Shown here one piece after another: positions 53,453 through 63,386 of a stretch of 64,000 nucleotides of DNA. The DNA lies in contig CAMKSE010000001.1 of NCBI GenBank assembly GCA_946415365.1, forward strand, positions 1 through 64,000. Direction: 5' to 3'. The stretch's first letter is position 1. Each line of letters begins with the position of its first letter. The DNA is from an uncultured Prevotellaceae bacterium (GTDB lineage: Bacteria > Bacteroidota > Bacteroidia > Bacteroidales > Bacteroidaceae). Both the position numbers and the translations under genes were made by a program. A model generated the notes under the pieces. That model ran no database searches and had not been told where the DNA came from. It worked only from the letters and a program-made list of their open reading frames with translations.

Positions 53453-55666
53453 ATGAGAAATAAGGAATACAGACTGTGCTTGGCCCTCGTTATCGGGGTG
53501 TGGATGCTGTGCGCATGTTCCGTTTCTCGTCATCTTCCAGAGAACACTTATATGCTGAACAAGGTGCGTGTGGTGACTGATGGAGACTACAAGGACATCA
53601 ATACCACCGCCATGAAGGAATATGTTCGCCAGAGGACCAACAGCCGCTGGCTGTCGACGGCCAGGGTGCCACTTGGCGTCTATCTGCTGGCAGGTCGTGA
53701 CAGTAACTGGGTGAACAAGGTAATCAAGATGATAGGAGAGGCGCCCGTGGTCTATGATTCAGTGCTTGCGAAACTGAGTTGTGAAGACCTGAAGCAGGCA
53801 CTGGTGAACAAAGGCTATCTGGATGCCGAGGTGGAGTTGTATCTTGACACCAAGAAGCGCAAGGTGAATGCCATCTACGTGCTGCATCCCGCCACACCCT
53901 ATAAGATCAGCAGTTTCCAGACGGACATACAGGACTCCGTCATCGCCGATATGTTGACGGAACGGGGCATCTCGCTCCACGAGGGCATGCAGTTCAGCGC
54001 CGATGCCCTGAACGCAGAGCGCACAGGAATCACCTCGTGGCTGCAGGACAGGGGATACTTCCGCTTCAACAAGGAGTTCATTAACTATCGTGCGCGCAAG
54101 CATGCGGAGGAGCACAACGTGGACCTGCTGATGACCTTGCACCCGTATCGAAGGGACATCGAAGACAGTGCCAGCCTGCACAGCCGATACCAGATCAAGG
54201 ACTTGGAATTCATCAATATGTCGTCGGCTGACTCCACCATCCACCTGCGCCGACATGTGCTAGAGGAGAACACTTTTATCGAGAAGGGCAAGCCCTATTC
54301 GGCATCAGGACTGCAGAACACGTATAACCACTTTGGCAGGCTGAGTGCGGTGAAGTACACGAACATCAGTTTCGAGCAGGTGCCTGACACCACGCTGCTC
54401 GACGCCAAAATACAGATACAGGCCAACAAACCCTCGACCATCAGCTTCCAGCCGGAAGGTACTAATACGGCAGGTGACCTGGGTGCGGCGGCCTCGCTGA
54501 CCTACCAGAACCGCAACCTGTTCAGAGGCTCAGAACTGTTCAGCGTACAGCTGAGAGGAGCCTACGAGGCCATCCGCGGACTCGAGGGCTACAGCAATCA
54601 GGACTTCTTCGAGTACAGTCTGGAGAGCAGGCTCTCGTTCCCAAGGTTCATAGCCCCGTTGCTCAGTAGCCACATCCGCAGGAACATTATCGCCACCAGT
54701 GAGGTATCGCTGCTCTACGACTCTCAGGACCGTCCTGAGTTCCACCGTCGCGTGCTCTCAGCCGGATGGCACTACCAGTGGAAACCCCAGAACAGGTTCA
54801 GCAACTACCGTGTGGACCTGATCGACCTGAACTACGTGTTCATGCCCTGGATCAGCGAGACCTTCCGAAAGGAATATCTCGACAATACGGAGAACTCGAA
54901 CGCCATCCTGAGATACAACTATGAGGATCTGTTCATCATGAAGATCGGCTTCGGCTATGCTTACAACAACGGCCGGACGGCTCTGAAGACCAACCTCGAG
55001 ACATCGGGCAACCTGCTGAACCTGTATTCCAGTCTAATCGATGCCTCGACCAACTCCTATGGACAGTACAAGATCTTCAACATTGCCTTTGCGCAGTATG
55101 TGAAGGCTGACATCGACTTCATCCATCGCCTGTATGTGGACAACAACAACCAGCTGGTAGTGCATGCCGGACTGGGCGTGGCCTATCCCTACGGCAACAG
55201 CACCATACTGCCCTTCGAGAAGCGCTACTTCGCAGGAGGCGCCAACAGCGTGAGAGGATGGACGGTGAGAAGCCTCGGACCAGGAAGATACAAGGACAAG
55301 GACGGACGAATCAACTTCATCACCCAGACGGGTGACATCAAGTTGGACCTGAATCTGGAATACCGTTCACATCTGTTCTGGAAATTCTACGGAGCCCTGT
55401 TCGTCGACGCAGGAAACATCTGGACCATCCGCGACTATAAAGACCAGCCCGAGGGACAGTTCAAGTTCTCGCGCATACTGGATGATATGGCTGCCAGCTA
55501 CGGTCTCGGCCTACGTCTGAACTTCGACTATTTCGTCGTACGATTTGACTTTGGTATGAAGGCCATTAATCCAGCCTATGAGTCGGAAGACACTCATTAT
55601 CCAATTATCCATCCGCGTCTAAGCAGAGACCTGGCTTTCCATTTCGCCGTCGGAATGCCGTTCTAA
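53453..55666 (+). CDS. BamA/TamA family outer-membrane protein
   Basis: 737 aa from the ATG at 53453 (MRNKEYRLCLALV). A lipobox-like Cys (WMLCACSVSRHLPENTYML) suggests lipidation, unusual for classical BamA but common in Bacteroidetes TamA-like proteins. POTRA-type repeats span ~35-370; the C-terminal Omp85 barrel has the conserved L6 motif FAGGANSVRGW and the final strands GDIKLDLNLEYRSHLFWKFY and FVVRFDFGMKAINP, ending in aromatic Phe. Role: assembly or translocation of outer-membrane proteins. Confidence 0.92.
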   Translation: MRNKEYRLCLALVIGVWMLCACSVSRHLPENTYMLNKVRVVTDGDYKDINTTAMKEYVRQRTNSRWLSTARVPLGVYLLAGRDSNWVNKVIKMIGEAPVVYDSVLAKLSCEDLKQALVNKGYLDAEVELYLDTKKRKVNAIYVLHPATPYKISSFQTDIQDSVIADMLTERGISLHEGMQFSADALNAERTGITSWLQDRGYFRFNKEFINYRARKHAEEHNVDLLMTLHPYRRDIEDSASLHSRYQIKDLEFINMSSADSTIHLRRHVLEENTFIEKGKPYSASGLQNTYNHFGRLSAVKYTNISFEQVPDTTLLDAKIQIQANKPSTISFQPEGTNTAGDLGAAASLTYQNRNLFRGSELFSVQLRGAYEAIRGLEGYSNQDFFEYSLESRLSFPRFIAPLLSSHIRRNIIATSEVSLLYDSQDRPEFHRRVLSAGWHYQWKPQNRFSNYRVDLIDLNYVFMPWISETFRKEYLDNTENSNAILRYNYEDLFIMKIGFGYAYNNGRTALKTNLETSGNLLNLYSSLIDASTNSYGQYKIFNIAFAQYVKADIDFIHRLYVDNNNQLVVHAGLGVAYPYGNSTILPFEKRYFAGGANSVRGWTVRSLGPGRYKDKDGRINFITQTGDIKLDLNLEYRSHLFWKFYGALFVDAGNIWTIRDYKDQPEGQFKFSRILDDMAASYGLGLRLNFDYFVVRFDFGMKAINPAYESEDTHYPIIHPRLSRDLAFHFAVGMPF

Positions 55667-55694
55667 CCAAATAAAAAAAGGATTTTGTTTGGTT
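55665..55694 (+). terminator. Weak terminator after the BamA/TamA-type gene
   Basis: AACCAAA (55665-55671) pairs with TTTGGTT (55688-55694), followed by TTGTG. It overlaps the stop codon and has only a 7-bp AT-rich stem, so the call is weak. Confidence 0.35.
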
Positions 55695-55775
55695 TTGTGC
55701 TCGATTTGAATACGTTTCTAACGTTCAAGAATGAAAAATTATTCTCATTCTCTTCGCTAAATCGAAATTTTGCAC

Positions 55776-55784
55776 TACCTTTGC
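55776..55784 (+). promoter_or_regulatory. -7 box of the WalJ-like gene
   Basis: TACCTTTGC, 16 bp before the ATG at 55801. Confidence 0.65.
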
Positions 55785-55800
55785 ACGAAAAATAAAAAAC

Positions 55801-56613
55801 ATGTTGAAATTTATATCGTTTGGAAGCGGCAGCAGCGGTAACTGCTATTACCTCGCCACTGCCACCGACGGACTGATGATAGATATAGGTGTTGGATTAC
55901 GCACTTTGAAAAAGCATTGCAAGGACTATGGCGTTACCCTTCATGACGTCAAGCACTTGCTGATTACCCACGACCATGCCGACCACATCAAGTCTGTCGG
56001 TGCGTTCAGTGGTGATTATCAGGTGCCAGTCTATGCCACAAAGCTGGTGCATAAGGGCATCAACAACAACTATTGCATCCAGCGCAAGGTGAGCGAGGAC
56101 ATGAAAAGGTTCTTGGAGGTGGGCGAGTCGGTGGTTCTGGGCGATTTCACCGTCAGACCCTTTGCCGTACCCCACGACGCCAGCGAGAACGTGGGTTATG
56201 AGATACAGGTGGAGGGCATTACCTTTGTCATCATCACCGATGCCGGTTCCGTGACCGACGAGATGAAGGAGGTGATCTCACGGGCAGACTATCTGATCAT
56301 CGAGGCCAACCACGATGTGGAGATGCTGAAGGGAGGACCTTATCCGGAATATCTGAAGAAAAGGATACTGAGCGCGAGCGGACATCTGTCGAATACGGAT
56401 TGTGGACGTGTGATAGCCGAGAATATGTCTGAGCACCTGAAGCAGGTGTGGCTCTGCCATCTGAGTGAGGAGAACAACCATCCCGAGCTGGCTCGCAAGA
56501 CGGTGGAGACGATTCTGCGCAGTTATGGTATCGTGCCAGGCAAGGATATGGAACTGGAGGTGCTGCGCAGGCAGTTGCCGACAGGCGTGTTTGAGTTGAA
56601 GAGCTCGATGTGA
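55801..56613 (+). CDS. MBL-fold hydrolase, WalJ/YycJ-like
   Basis: 270 aa metallo-beta-lactamase-fold protein. Opening MLKFISFGSGSSGNCYYLAT is a hallmark of the YycJ/WalJ group; metal ligands are in HLLITHDHADHIKSV, the Asp in VIITDAGSV and the C-terminal His in SGHLSNTDCGRV and VWLCHLSEENNHPE. WalJ is linked to DNA replication/repair exonuclease activity in Firmicutes; the role here is inferred. First gene of a run that continues with smpB and metH. Confidence 0.92.
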   Translation: MLKFISFGSGSSGNCYYLATATDGLMIDIGVGLRTLKKHCKDYGVTLHDVKHLLITHDHADHIKSVGAFSGDYQVPVYATKLVHKGINNNYCIQRKVSEDMKRFLEVGESVVLGDFTVRPFAVPHDASENVGYEIQVEGITFVIITDAGSVTDEMKEVISRADYLIIEANHDVEMLKGGPYPEYLKKRILSASGHLSNTDCGRVIAENMSEHLKQVWLCHLSEENNHPELARKTVETILRSYGIVPGKDMELEVLRRQLPTGVFELKSSM

Positions 56614-56630
56614 AACATCAATAGTGAAAA

Positions 56631-57113
56631 GTGAATAAGACAGAAGAACAACTCAGGAAGAAGAGTCCTGTACAGATAAAGAACAAGAAGGCTTCGTTTG
56701 AATACTTCTTCATCGAGACCTTCACCGCTGGAATCGTGCTCACGGGTACGGAGATCAAGTCCATCCGTCTGGGTAAGGCCAGTCTGGTGGACACCTACTG
56801 CACGGTCATCAACGGAGAACTCTGGGTGAAGGGCATGAGCATCAGTCCGTATTTCTATGGTTCCTACAACAACCACGAGATGAAGCGTGACCGTAAACTG
56901 CTGCTCACCAAGCGCGAGATACGTCAGCTGGCCAGTGCCACCAAGCAGACGGGCTACACCATTGTGCCGCTGCTGGTGTTCATCGACGATAAGGGCCGGG
57001 CCAAGATGGACATAGCCCTGTGTAAGGGTAAGAAGGAGTTTGACAAGCGTCAGACCTTGAAGGAAAAGGAAGATCGCCGCGAGATGGATAGGGCGATGAA
57101 GGTGTACAAGTAG
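56631..57113 (+). CDS. smpB: SsrA-binding protein
   Basis: 160 aa tmRNA-binding protein needed for trans-translation. Typical segments are [66 protein letters not shown] (first 20 residues shown core) and [20 protein letters not shown]. The start is GTG at 56631; no ATG lies upstream in frame before the previous stop. The start sits in a two-unit heptamer (AGTGAAA, AGTGAAT). Confidence 0.95.
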   Translation: MNKTEEQLRKKSPVQIKNKKASFEYFFIETFTAGIVLTGTEIKSIRLGKASLVDTYCTVINGELWVKGMSISPYFYGSYNNHEMKRDRKLLLTKREIRQLASATKQTGYTIVPLLVFIDDKGRAKMDIALCKGKKEFDKRQTLKEKEDRREMDRAMKVYK

Positions 57114-57122
57114 GAGTGGATA

Positions 57123-59828
57123 GTGAGAGTGAATAGGCTTAACGAGATCATCAGGGAACGGATACTCATCCTCGACGGTGCTATGGGCACGATGGTCGGG
57201 GCTGTGATGGGGAAGGTCGGCAATACTGACGAGCTGAACCTGAGCCGTCCGGAGGTGATTGAGGATATCCACCGCCGTTATCTCGAGGCCGGCGCAGACA
57301 TCATCACCACCAATACCTTCAGTAGTCAACGCATCTCTCAAGCAGACTATCATCTGGAAGAGCGTGCGAGAGAAATGGCACTGGAAGGTGCTAGGATTGC
57401 ACGCAGGATGGCTGACGAATACAGCACGACGGACAAACCGAGGTTCGTGGCGGGCAGTATCGGACCCACCAACAAAACACTCTCCATGTCACCAGACGTG
57501 AGCAATCCTGCTGTCCGTGAGATGACCTACGACGAACTGCTCTTTGCTTACAAAGAACAGGTGGATGGTCTGATGGAGGGTGGGGTGGATGCTCTACTTA
57601 TCGAGACGATCTTCGACTCTCTGAATGCGAAATGCGCCATCGACGCAGCCGTGCAGGTGATGCGTCAGCGTGACAGCCAGCTGCCCATCATGGTGTCTGT
57701 GACCATCAGCGACCTGGCTGGACGTACGCTCAGTGGACAGACGCTCGACGCCTTCCTGGCAAGCATCAGCACCTATCCTGTGTTCTCCGTCGGACTGAAC
57801 TGTTCTTTCGGTGCCACACAGATGAAGCCTTATCTGCGCCAACTGGCACGTAAGGCTCCGTGGTACATCAGTTGTCATCCTAATGCTGGTCTGCCCAATG
57901 CCCTCGGCCTTTATGACGAGACGGCAGAGAGCATGGCCCCGAAGATGGGTGAACTGGTGGACGAAGGGCTGGTGAACATCATTGGCGGCTGCTGTGGAAC
58001 GACAGACGCGTTCATCCGTCTGTACGGACCGCTGGTGGAAGGCAAGAAACCTCATGTGCCCACCAAACAGCCGGAGAATATGTGGCTGTCGGGACTGGAA
58101 CTGCTAGAGGTGACACCCGAGGTGCACTTTGTGAATGTTGGTGAGCGCTGCAATGTGGCTGGCTCACGCAAGTTCCTGAGACTGATCAAGGAAAAGAACT
58201 ATGACGAGGCGCTGAGCATAGCCCGTAAGCAGGTGGCAGACGGGGCGCTGGTCATAGACATCAATATGGACGACGGCCTGTTGGATGCCAAGAAGGAGAT
58301 GGTGACCTTCCTCAACCTCATCTCCTCAGAACCCGACATCGCCAGAGTGCCCGTGATGATCGACTCCTCCGACTGGGAGGTCATCATGGCGGGTCTGAAG
58401 TGTGTGCAGGGAAAGACCATCGTCAACTCCATCTCGTTGAAGGAGGGAGAAGAGAAATTCATCGAACATGCCAAAGACGTGAAGAGGCTCGGCGCCTCTG
58501 TGGTGGTGATGTGTTTCGACGAACAGGGACAGGCGACCACCTACGAGCGTCGCATAGAGATAGCCGAGAGGGCCTATCGTATCCTCACAGAACAAGTGGG
58601 CATGAACCCGCTGGACATCATCTTCGACCCTAATGTGTTGGCTGTGGCCACAGGTATGGAGGAACATGATGCCTATGCCGCCGACTATATCCGAGCCACA
58701 GGGTGGATACGTGAGAATCTGCCCGGCGCACACGTGAGCGGCGGTGTCAGCAACCTCTCGTTCTCCTTCAGGGGAAACAACTATATCCGTGAGGCTATGC
58801 ATGCCGTGTTCCTCTATCACGCCATACAGAAAGGCATGGACTTTGGCATCGTAAATCCCTCATCTAAAGTAATATATAGCGACATTCCTCAAGAGCAGCT
58901 TGATATCATAGAAGATGTCATTCTGAACCGCAGAAGCGATGCTGCAGAGCGTCTTACGGAGCTGGCTAACGAGCTGACGAGTAAGGCTAGTCAGACTAGC
59001 GAGACTAGTGGAACTAGTTTAACTAGTCAAACTAGCGATACTAGCAGATTAGAAACTCCTGTCGAGGAGCGTCTGTCGCAGGCTCTGGTAAAGGGTATCG
59101 GCGACTATCTGGAAGAAGACCTGAAGGAAGCTTTGGTGAAATATCCCCGAGCTGTAGATATTATCGAGGGGCCTCTGATGGCTGGCATGAACACCGTAGG
59201 ACGCCTGTTCGGAGAAGGAAAGATGTTTCTTCCGCAGGTGGTGAAGACGGCCCGTACGATGAAACAGGCCGTAAGCATCCTGAAGCCCTTTATCGAGTCA
59301 GGAAAGACTTCCAAGCGTGCTGGAAAAGTGTTGCTGGCCACGGTTAAGGGCGATGTGCACGACATCGGAAAGAATATCGTCAGTGTCGTTATGTCGTGTA
59401 ATGGCTACGAGGTCATAGATATGGGTGTGATGGTTCCTGCCGAGCAGATTGTGCGAAAGGCCAAGGAAGAAAAAGTGGATATGATAGGACTGAGTGGTCT
59501 GATCACGCCAAGCCTTGAGGAGATGGTCAATGTGGCTAAGGAACTCCAGAGGTCTGGAATGGATATACCCATCATGATTGGCGGAGCCACAACGAGTGAG
59601 CTGCATGTGGCCCTGAAGATTGCTCCTGTATATGGAGGTTCTGTGGTCTGGATGAAAGATGCTTCTCAGAATGCCATTGTCGCTGCCCGACTGATGAACG
59701 ACGGCGAGCATGTGGAGCAGGAGCTGACAAGGAAATATCAGGAGTTGCGTGAGGATTACCTTCAGACTCAGGAGAAGCTGCAGTCGTTGGAGGAAGCAAG
59801 GAAGAATAAACTAAATCTATTCGAATGA
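57123..59828 (+). CDS. metH: B12-dependent methionine synthase lacking the activation domain
   Basis: 901 aa cobalamin-dependent methionine synthase. Homocysteine domain (~1-310) with zinc ligands in [12 protein letters not shown] and [11 protein letters not shown]; pterin domain (~335-590) with [14 protein letters not shown]; cap (~650-740) and B12 domain (~740-880) with [15 protein letters not shown] carrying the axial His. It stops after the B12 domain, so the C-terminal AdoMet reactivation domain (~330 aa in E. coli) must be a separate gene or replaced. Start is GTG at 57123, or GTG at 57129, both within a heptamer-like leader. A 9-bp CTAG repeat (58986-59048) encodes the TSx linker before the cap. 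Confidence 0.94.
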   Translation: MRVNRLNEIIRERILILDGAMGTMVGAVMGKVGNTDELNLSRPEVIEDIHRRYLEAGADIITTNTFSSQRISQADYHLEERAREMALEGARIARRMADEYSTTDKPRFVAGSIGPTNKTLSMSPDVSNPAVREMTYDELLFAYKEQVDGLMEGGVDALLIETIFDSLNAKCAIDAAVQVMRQRDSQLPIMVSVTISDLAGRTLSGQTLDAFLASISTYPVFSVGLNCSFGATQMKPYLRQLARKAPWYISCHPNAGLPNALGLYDETAESMAPKMGELVDEGLVNIIGGCCGTTDAFIRLYGPLVEGKKPHVPTKQPENMWLSGLELLEVTPEVHFVNVGERCNVAGSRKFLRLIKEKNYDEALSIARKQVADGALVIDINMDDGLLDAKKEMVTFLNLISSEPDIARVPVMIDSSDWEVIMAGLKCVQGKTIVNSISLKEGEEKFIEHAKDVKRLGASVVVMCFDEQGQATTYERRIEIAERAYRILTEQVGMNPLDIIFDPNVLAVATGMEEHDAYAADYIRATGWIRENLPGAHVSGGVSNLSFSFRGNNYIREAMHAVFLYHAIQKGMDFGIVNPSSKVIYSDIPQEQLDIIEDVILNRRSDAAERLTELANELTSKASQTSETSGTSLTSQTSDTSRLETPVEERLSQALVKGIGDYLEEDLKEALVKYPRAVDIIEGPLMAGMNTVGRLFGEGKMFLPQVVKTARTMKQAVSILKPFIESGKTSKRAGKVLLATVKGDVHDIGKNIVSVVMSCNGYEVIDMGVMVPAEQIVRKAKEEKVDMIGLSGLITPSLEEMVNVAKELQRSGMDIPIMIGGATTSELHVALKIAPVYGGSVVWMKDASQNAIVAARLMNDGEHVEQELTRKYQELREDYLQTQEKLQSLEEARKNKLNLFE
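58986..59048. repeat. Nonamer CTAG tandem array in metH
   Basis: Seven 9-bp units, each with CTAG: GCTAGTCAG, ACTAGCGAG, ACTAGTGGA, ACTAGTTTA, ACTAGTCAA, ACTAGCGAT, ACTAGCAGA. It encodes ASQ then six TSx triplets in the linker before the cap domain. CTAG is normally a rare tetramer in bacteria. Confidence 0.8.
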
Positions 59829-61306
59829 TAAGGATCATAATGTTTTTGTCGGCCTTGATGCTGACAGTCGCTTCAGAAGCCCAGAAGCGTGAGATGCGCG
59901 GAGCATGGATACAATGTGTGAACGGACAGTTCCAGGGCATAGGTACCAAGAAAATGCAGAGTACGCTGACCTACCAACTCGACGAGTTGCAGAAAGACGG
60001 CGTCAACGTCATCATCTTTCAGGTGCGTCCGGAGTGCGACGCCCTCTATGAGAGCAAGCTGGAGCCGTGGAGCCGGTTCCTAACAGGACAGCAGGGCAAG
60101 GCGCCATCGCCATATTGGGACCCGCTGCAATGGATGATTACCGAATGCCACAAGCGCGGTATGGAACTTCACGCATGGATTAATCCATATAGGGCTAAGA
60201 CAAAGGGTACCAAGCAGTTAGACCAGAGACATATCACCGTGCAGAAGCCGATGAACTGTTTTGCATACGACGGCCAGTTCATTCTCAATCCCGGTATCCC
60301 TGAGAACCGTGACTATATCTGTGAAGTTGTGAAGGACATCGTCAGTCGTTACGACATAGACGGTCTGCATATGGACGACTATTTCTATCCTTATCCCGTG
60401 AAGGGAGAGAGCATACCTGACGATGAACTGTTTCTGGATCATCCCAACGGCATCAAGGATCAGGGTGACTGGCGCCGTTATAACGTGAACCTCTTCATCG
60501 AACAAGTTTATAAGACCGTGCATGAGACGAAGCCCTGGGTGAAGGTGGGTATATCGCCGTTCGGTATCTACCGCAACAGGAGCACATCGTATGTAGGCAG
60601 TAACACCAATGGTACCCAGAACTACGATGACCTCTATGCCGACGTGTTGATGTGGGTGAACAATGGCTGGCTCGATTATTGCGTGCCGCAGATCTATTGG
60701 GAGATAGGCCATAAGGCAGCCGACTATGAAACGCTCATCAACTGGTGGAACCAGTATGCTAACGCCCGCCCGCTCATCATCGGAGAGGATGTGGAACGCA
60801 CAGCTAAGGCTCCAGACAAGAAGAATCCTCAGATTCATCAGCAGGCAGCAAAGATGGCCCTGCACCGTCAGATGCCAAACGTCAGCGGTACCGTACTATG
60901 GTATGCCAAAGCTGCTGTTGATAATATCGGCAACTACGGTTCAAACCTTCGTAACGTATATTGGAAGTATCCCGCCCTTCAACCTTCAATGCCCTTCATC
61001 GACGGTAAGGCACCGAAGAGTGTGAGGAAGATGAAGCCCATCTGGACTGAAGACGGTTACATCCTATTCTGGACGGCTCCTAAGGGAGATTCATGGGAAG
61101 ACAAGGCCGTCAAGTATGTGGTCTACCGTTTCCGTAAGGGTGAGAAGCTGGATATCAGCAATCCAGCTAAGATTGTAGCCATCACCAACCAGCCGTTTTA
61201 CAAGTTACCCTACGAACGCGGCTCGGAAAAGTGGGTATATGCCGTCACCGCCCTTGACCGTCTGCAGAATGAGAGCAAGGTCATCAAGAAGAAAATCAAA
61301 CTATAG
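59825..61306 (+). CDS. GHL10/DUF187-type glycosidase-like protein
   Basis: 493 aa with a signal peptide (ends SEAQ). The start [20 protein letters not shown], then [40 protein letters not shown] region ([20 protein letters not shown]), [20 protein letters not shown] and [20 protein letters not shown] all match the glycosyl-hydrolase-like family 10 (YngK) barrel. The C-terminal ~100 residues form a fibronectin-like domain ([20 protein letters not shown]). Cell-wall-related activity is suspected. ATGA overlap with metH. Confidence 0.9.
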   Translation: MIRIIMFLSALMLTVASEAQKREMRGAWIQCVNGQFQGIGTKKMQSTLTYQLDELQKDGVNVIIFQVRPECDALYESKLEPWSRFLTGQQGKAPSPYWDPLQWMITECHKRGMELHAWINPYRAKTKGTKQLDQRHITVQKPMNCFAYDGQFILNPGIPENRDYICEVVKDIVSRYDIDGLHMDDYFYPYPVKGESIPDDELFLDHPNGIKDQGDWRRYNVNLFIEQVYKTVHETKPWVKVGISPFGIYRNRSTSYVGSNTNGTQNYDDLYADVLMWVNNGWLDYCVPQIYWEIGHKAADYETLINWWNQYANARPLIIGEDVERTAKAPDKKNPQIHQQAAKMALHRQMPNVSGTVLWYAKAAVDNIGNYGSNLRNVYWKYPALQPSMPFIDGKAPKSVRKMKPIWTEDGYILFWTAPKGDSWEDKAVKYVVYRFRKGEKLDISNPAKIVAITNQPFYKLPYERGSEKWVYAVTALDRLQNESKVIKKKIKL

Positions 61307-61312
61307 AATAAG

Positions 61313-61954
61313 ATGAGACAAGGCTTGGTATTATTAGTCGTGACACTCTTGATGGTGTCATGCGGCGGTGGCAGGAAGATGTCACCGGAAGAACTCCAGC
61401 ATAAGCTCGACAGCGTAAAAGCTCTTGAGATTAAGGAGAAGTTAGCACTACAGGGAGTTGACCTTGAAACGTCTGATAATCCCATGAAGTTGTTCTTTGA
61501 CAGCCTTGAGATACAGCCCTTGCCTCTGAGTTATGACGAGGACTATGTCCGCATGCTTCCGTCGTACAAGGAAGTTGGTAAGGATGTGGCTGAATATATG
61601 AATCTGGTAGACTGTCGTCATCCGAAGGCCATCTCCCTGCCCGAGACGGTCGGTGCAAGACTCATCATCATCGCGGCGGACGAGAGTGACGGCGAGTATT
61701 CGCTTTGGCTCTACTCGCTGGACGATGACTATTTCCCGGTAGACAAACTATGCCTGTTCTCAGTTGACAGCAGGGAGCCGGAAGAGTACACAGAGATCAA
61801 TGAACAGGAGTTCCTGCAGTATTTCTCCATCACGAGCGACTATGAGATCCGACTGATGGATTATGCCAAGGAAGACTACCGTGCGCATTTGGAAGAAGTG
61901 TACCACATTAATGAAGCCCGTAAGTTCGAGATGCTCTCCAGTCAGGAAGAATAG
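61313..61954 (+). CDS. Hypothetical lipoprotein, 213 aa
   Basis: Lipobox signal (LLVVTLLMVSCGGGRK), then an acidic domain rich in Asp, Glu and Tyr with PLPLSYDEDYVRMLPSYKEV and DGEYSLWLYSLDDDYFPVDK. No family recognised. It starts 6 bp after the GHL10 gene in the same direction, so the two are probably co-transcribed. Full-length and without frame problems. Confidence 0.75.
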   Translation: MRQGLVLLVVTLLMVSCGGGRKMSPEELQHKLDSVKALEIKEKLALQGVDLETSDNPMKLFFDSLEIQPLPLSYDEDYVRMLPSYKEVGKDVAEYMNLVDCRHPKAISLPETVGARLIIIAADESDGEYSLWLYSLDDDYFPVDKLCLFSVDSREPEEYTEINEQEFLQYFSITSDYEIRLMDYAKEDYRAHLEEVYHINEARKFEMLSSQEE

Positions 61955-62029
61955 GCTGTATTTGCAAACGATTACGGTTCTTTTTTCAAAAAATACTTAA
62001 TTATTGACCTAAGATACTTATATTTTTTG

Positions 62030-62038
62030 TACCTTTGC
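62030..62038 (+). promoter_or_regulatory. -7 box of the Rnf operon
   Basis: TACCTTTGC, ending 3 bp before a GTG at 62042. The TTG-initiated extension of the ORF to 62027 contains this box. Confidence 0.65.
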
Positions 62039-62041
62039 AAG

Positions 62042-62455
62042 GTGCATACAAAGATAAGTCATTCAGGGACAGTAGAGTCTACGTCAGAAGGATGTGTCAA
62101 GGTGCGTATCCTTCAGACGTCTGCATGTGGTGCCTGCAAGATAGCAGGTCATTGTCATGCTGCTGAATCGAAGGAGAAGATCGTAGAGGTTTTTGATGCC
62201 GACACTTCCAGGTTCCAGATAGGTCAGGAGGTGACGGTATGGGCTTCAGGGAATGTGGCCAAAAAGGCGCTGCAGCTAGGTTTTGTGATGCCGTTCCTGT
62301 TGCTCTTAGGTGTGCTTGTTGTGGTTTTATACCTGACAGGTAATGAAGGTCTGGCAGCCTTGTCGGCCTTAGCTTCATTGGTACCTTATTATTTCTTGTT
62401 GTGGCTGCGACGCGATAGCGTAAGCAGGCAGATCTCATTTCATTTGGATGAATAA
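62042..62455 (+). CDS. RseC/SoxR-reducing-system family protein
   Basis: 137 aa, most likely starting at GTG 62042 (the longer frame begins at TTG and covers the promoter). The N-terminal Cys-rich part VRILQTSACGACKIAGHCHA matches RseC proteins; two TM helices follow (~residues 75-115, GFVMPFLLLLGVLVVVLYL and ALSALASLVPYYFLLWL). In Bacteroidetes it usually precedes rnfB, as here. It probably supports assembly or redox state of the Rnf complex. Confidence 0.88.
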   Translation: MHTKISHSGTVESTSEGCVKVRILQTSACGACKIAGHCHAAESKEKIVEVFDADTSRFQIGQEVTVWASGNVAKKALQLGFVMPFLLLLGVLVVVLYLTGNEGLAALSALASLVPYYFLLWLRRDSVSRQISFHLDE

Positions 62456-62477
62456 ATAAACTAAATATTGAGCTTTT

Positions 62478-63386
62478 ATGAATTTTATCTTGATTGCAGT
62501 CATTGTCTTGGGGGCCATCGGCCTGATAGCAGCTGTCGTGCTGTTTGCTGCCTCCAAGAAATTTGCTGTTTATGAAGACCCCCGCATTGCTCAGGTCAAT
62601 GAACTGCTGCCCGGTGCCAACTGTGGCGGTTGTGGATTTGCCGGCTGCGGAGGTATGGCTGACGCTCTGGTAAAGGGGGCAGACGCCGGTTCCATCGAAG
62701 GCTTGAGCTGTCCTGTGGGAGGCGCCGATGTGATGGGAAAGGTGGCCGACCTGCTCGGTATGGCAATTGCCAATGGTGAGCCGAAGGTGGCAGTAGTGAG
62801 ATGTAATGGCACATGTGAGCATCGTCCTCGCATTGCCGAGTATGCCGGACTGCGCACCTGTGCTGCCATGCATGCATGCGGTGCCGGCGAGACGGCTTGT
62901 GGCTTTGGCTGTCTGGGTTGCGGCGACTGTGTGGCAGCCTGTCAGTTCGATGCCATCCATCTGAATCCCGAGACGGGTATTCCTGAAGTTGACGACGACA
63001 AGTGTACTTCCTGCGGAGCCTGTGTGAAGGCTTGTCCCCGAGGCATCATCGAACTTCGCAAGAAGGGACCGAAGGGTAGGAGAGTCTTTGTCTCCTGTGT
63101 CAACAAGGATAAGGGGCCCGTAGCTATGAAGGCCTGTGCCGTGAGTTGTATCGGCTGTGGAAAGTGTGAGAAGGAGTGTCCGTTCGGTGCCATTACCGTA
63201 GAGAACAATCTGGCATATATCGACCCGGAGAAGTGTCGTCTGTGCCGCAAGTGTGTGACGGTATGTCCTAAGAAGGCCATTCGTGACGTGAATTTCCCCA
63301 CGCCACCACCAGCGCCGAAACCCAAGGAACCCGCAGCTCCAAAGGCCGTTGTTGAACCCGAAAAGAAAGAGGAGGCAAAAGCATGA
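62478..63386 (+). CDS. rnfB: Electron transport complex subunit RnfB
   Basis: 302 aa. One N-terminal TM helix (~1-25), then the RnfB four-Cys motif (NCGGCGFAGCGGMADALVKG), and several [4Fe-4S] motifs: CGFGCLGCGDCVAACQF, CTSCGACVKACP, CIGCGKCEKECP and CRLCRKCVTVCPKKA. A Pro/Ala/Lys-rich tail ends the protein. It takes electrons from ferredoxin into the Rnf Na+/H+-pumping complex. ATGA overlap with rnfC. Confidence 0.95.
   Translation: MNFILIAVIVLGAIGLIAAVVLFAASKKFAVYEDPRIAQVNELLPGANCGGCGFAGCGGMADALVKGADAGSIEGLSCPVGGADVMGKVADLLGMAIANGEPKVAVVRCNGTCEHRPRIAEYAGLRTCAAMHACGAGETACGFGCLGCGDCVAACQFDAIHLNPETGIPEVDDDKCTSCGACVKACPRGIIELRKKGPKGRRVFVSCVNKDKGPVAMKACAVSCIGCGKCEKECPFGAITVENNLAYIDPEKCRLCRKCVTVCPKKAIRDVNFPTPPPAPKPKEPAAPKAVVEPEKKEEAKA

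Noticed and set aside
62027..62041. TTG start for the RseC-family gene
   Set aside because: The extension covers the -7 box TACCTTTGC, so it should not be in the transcript.
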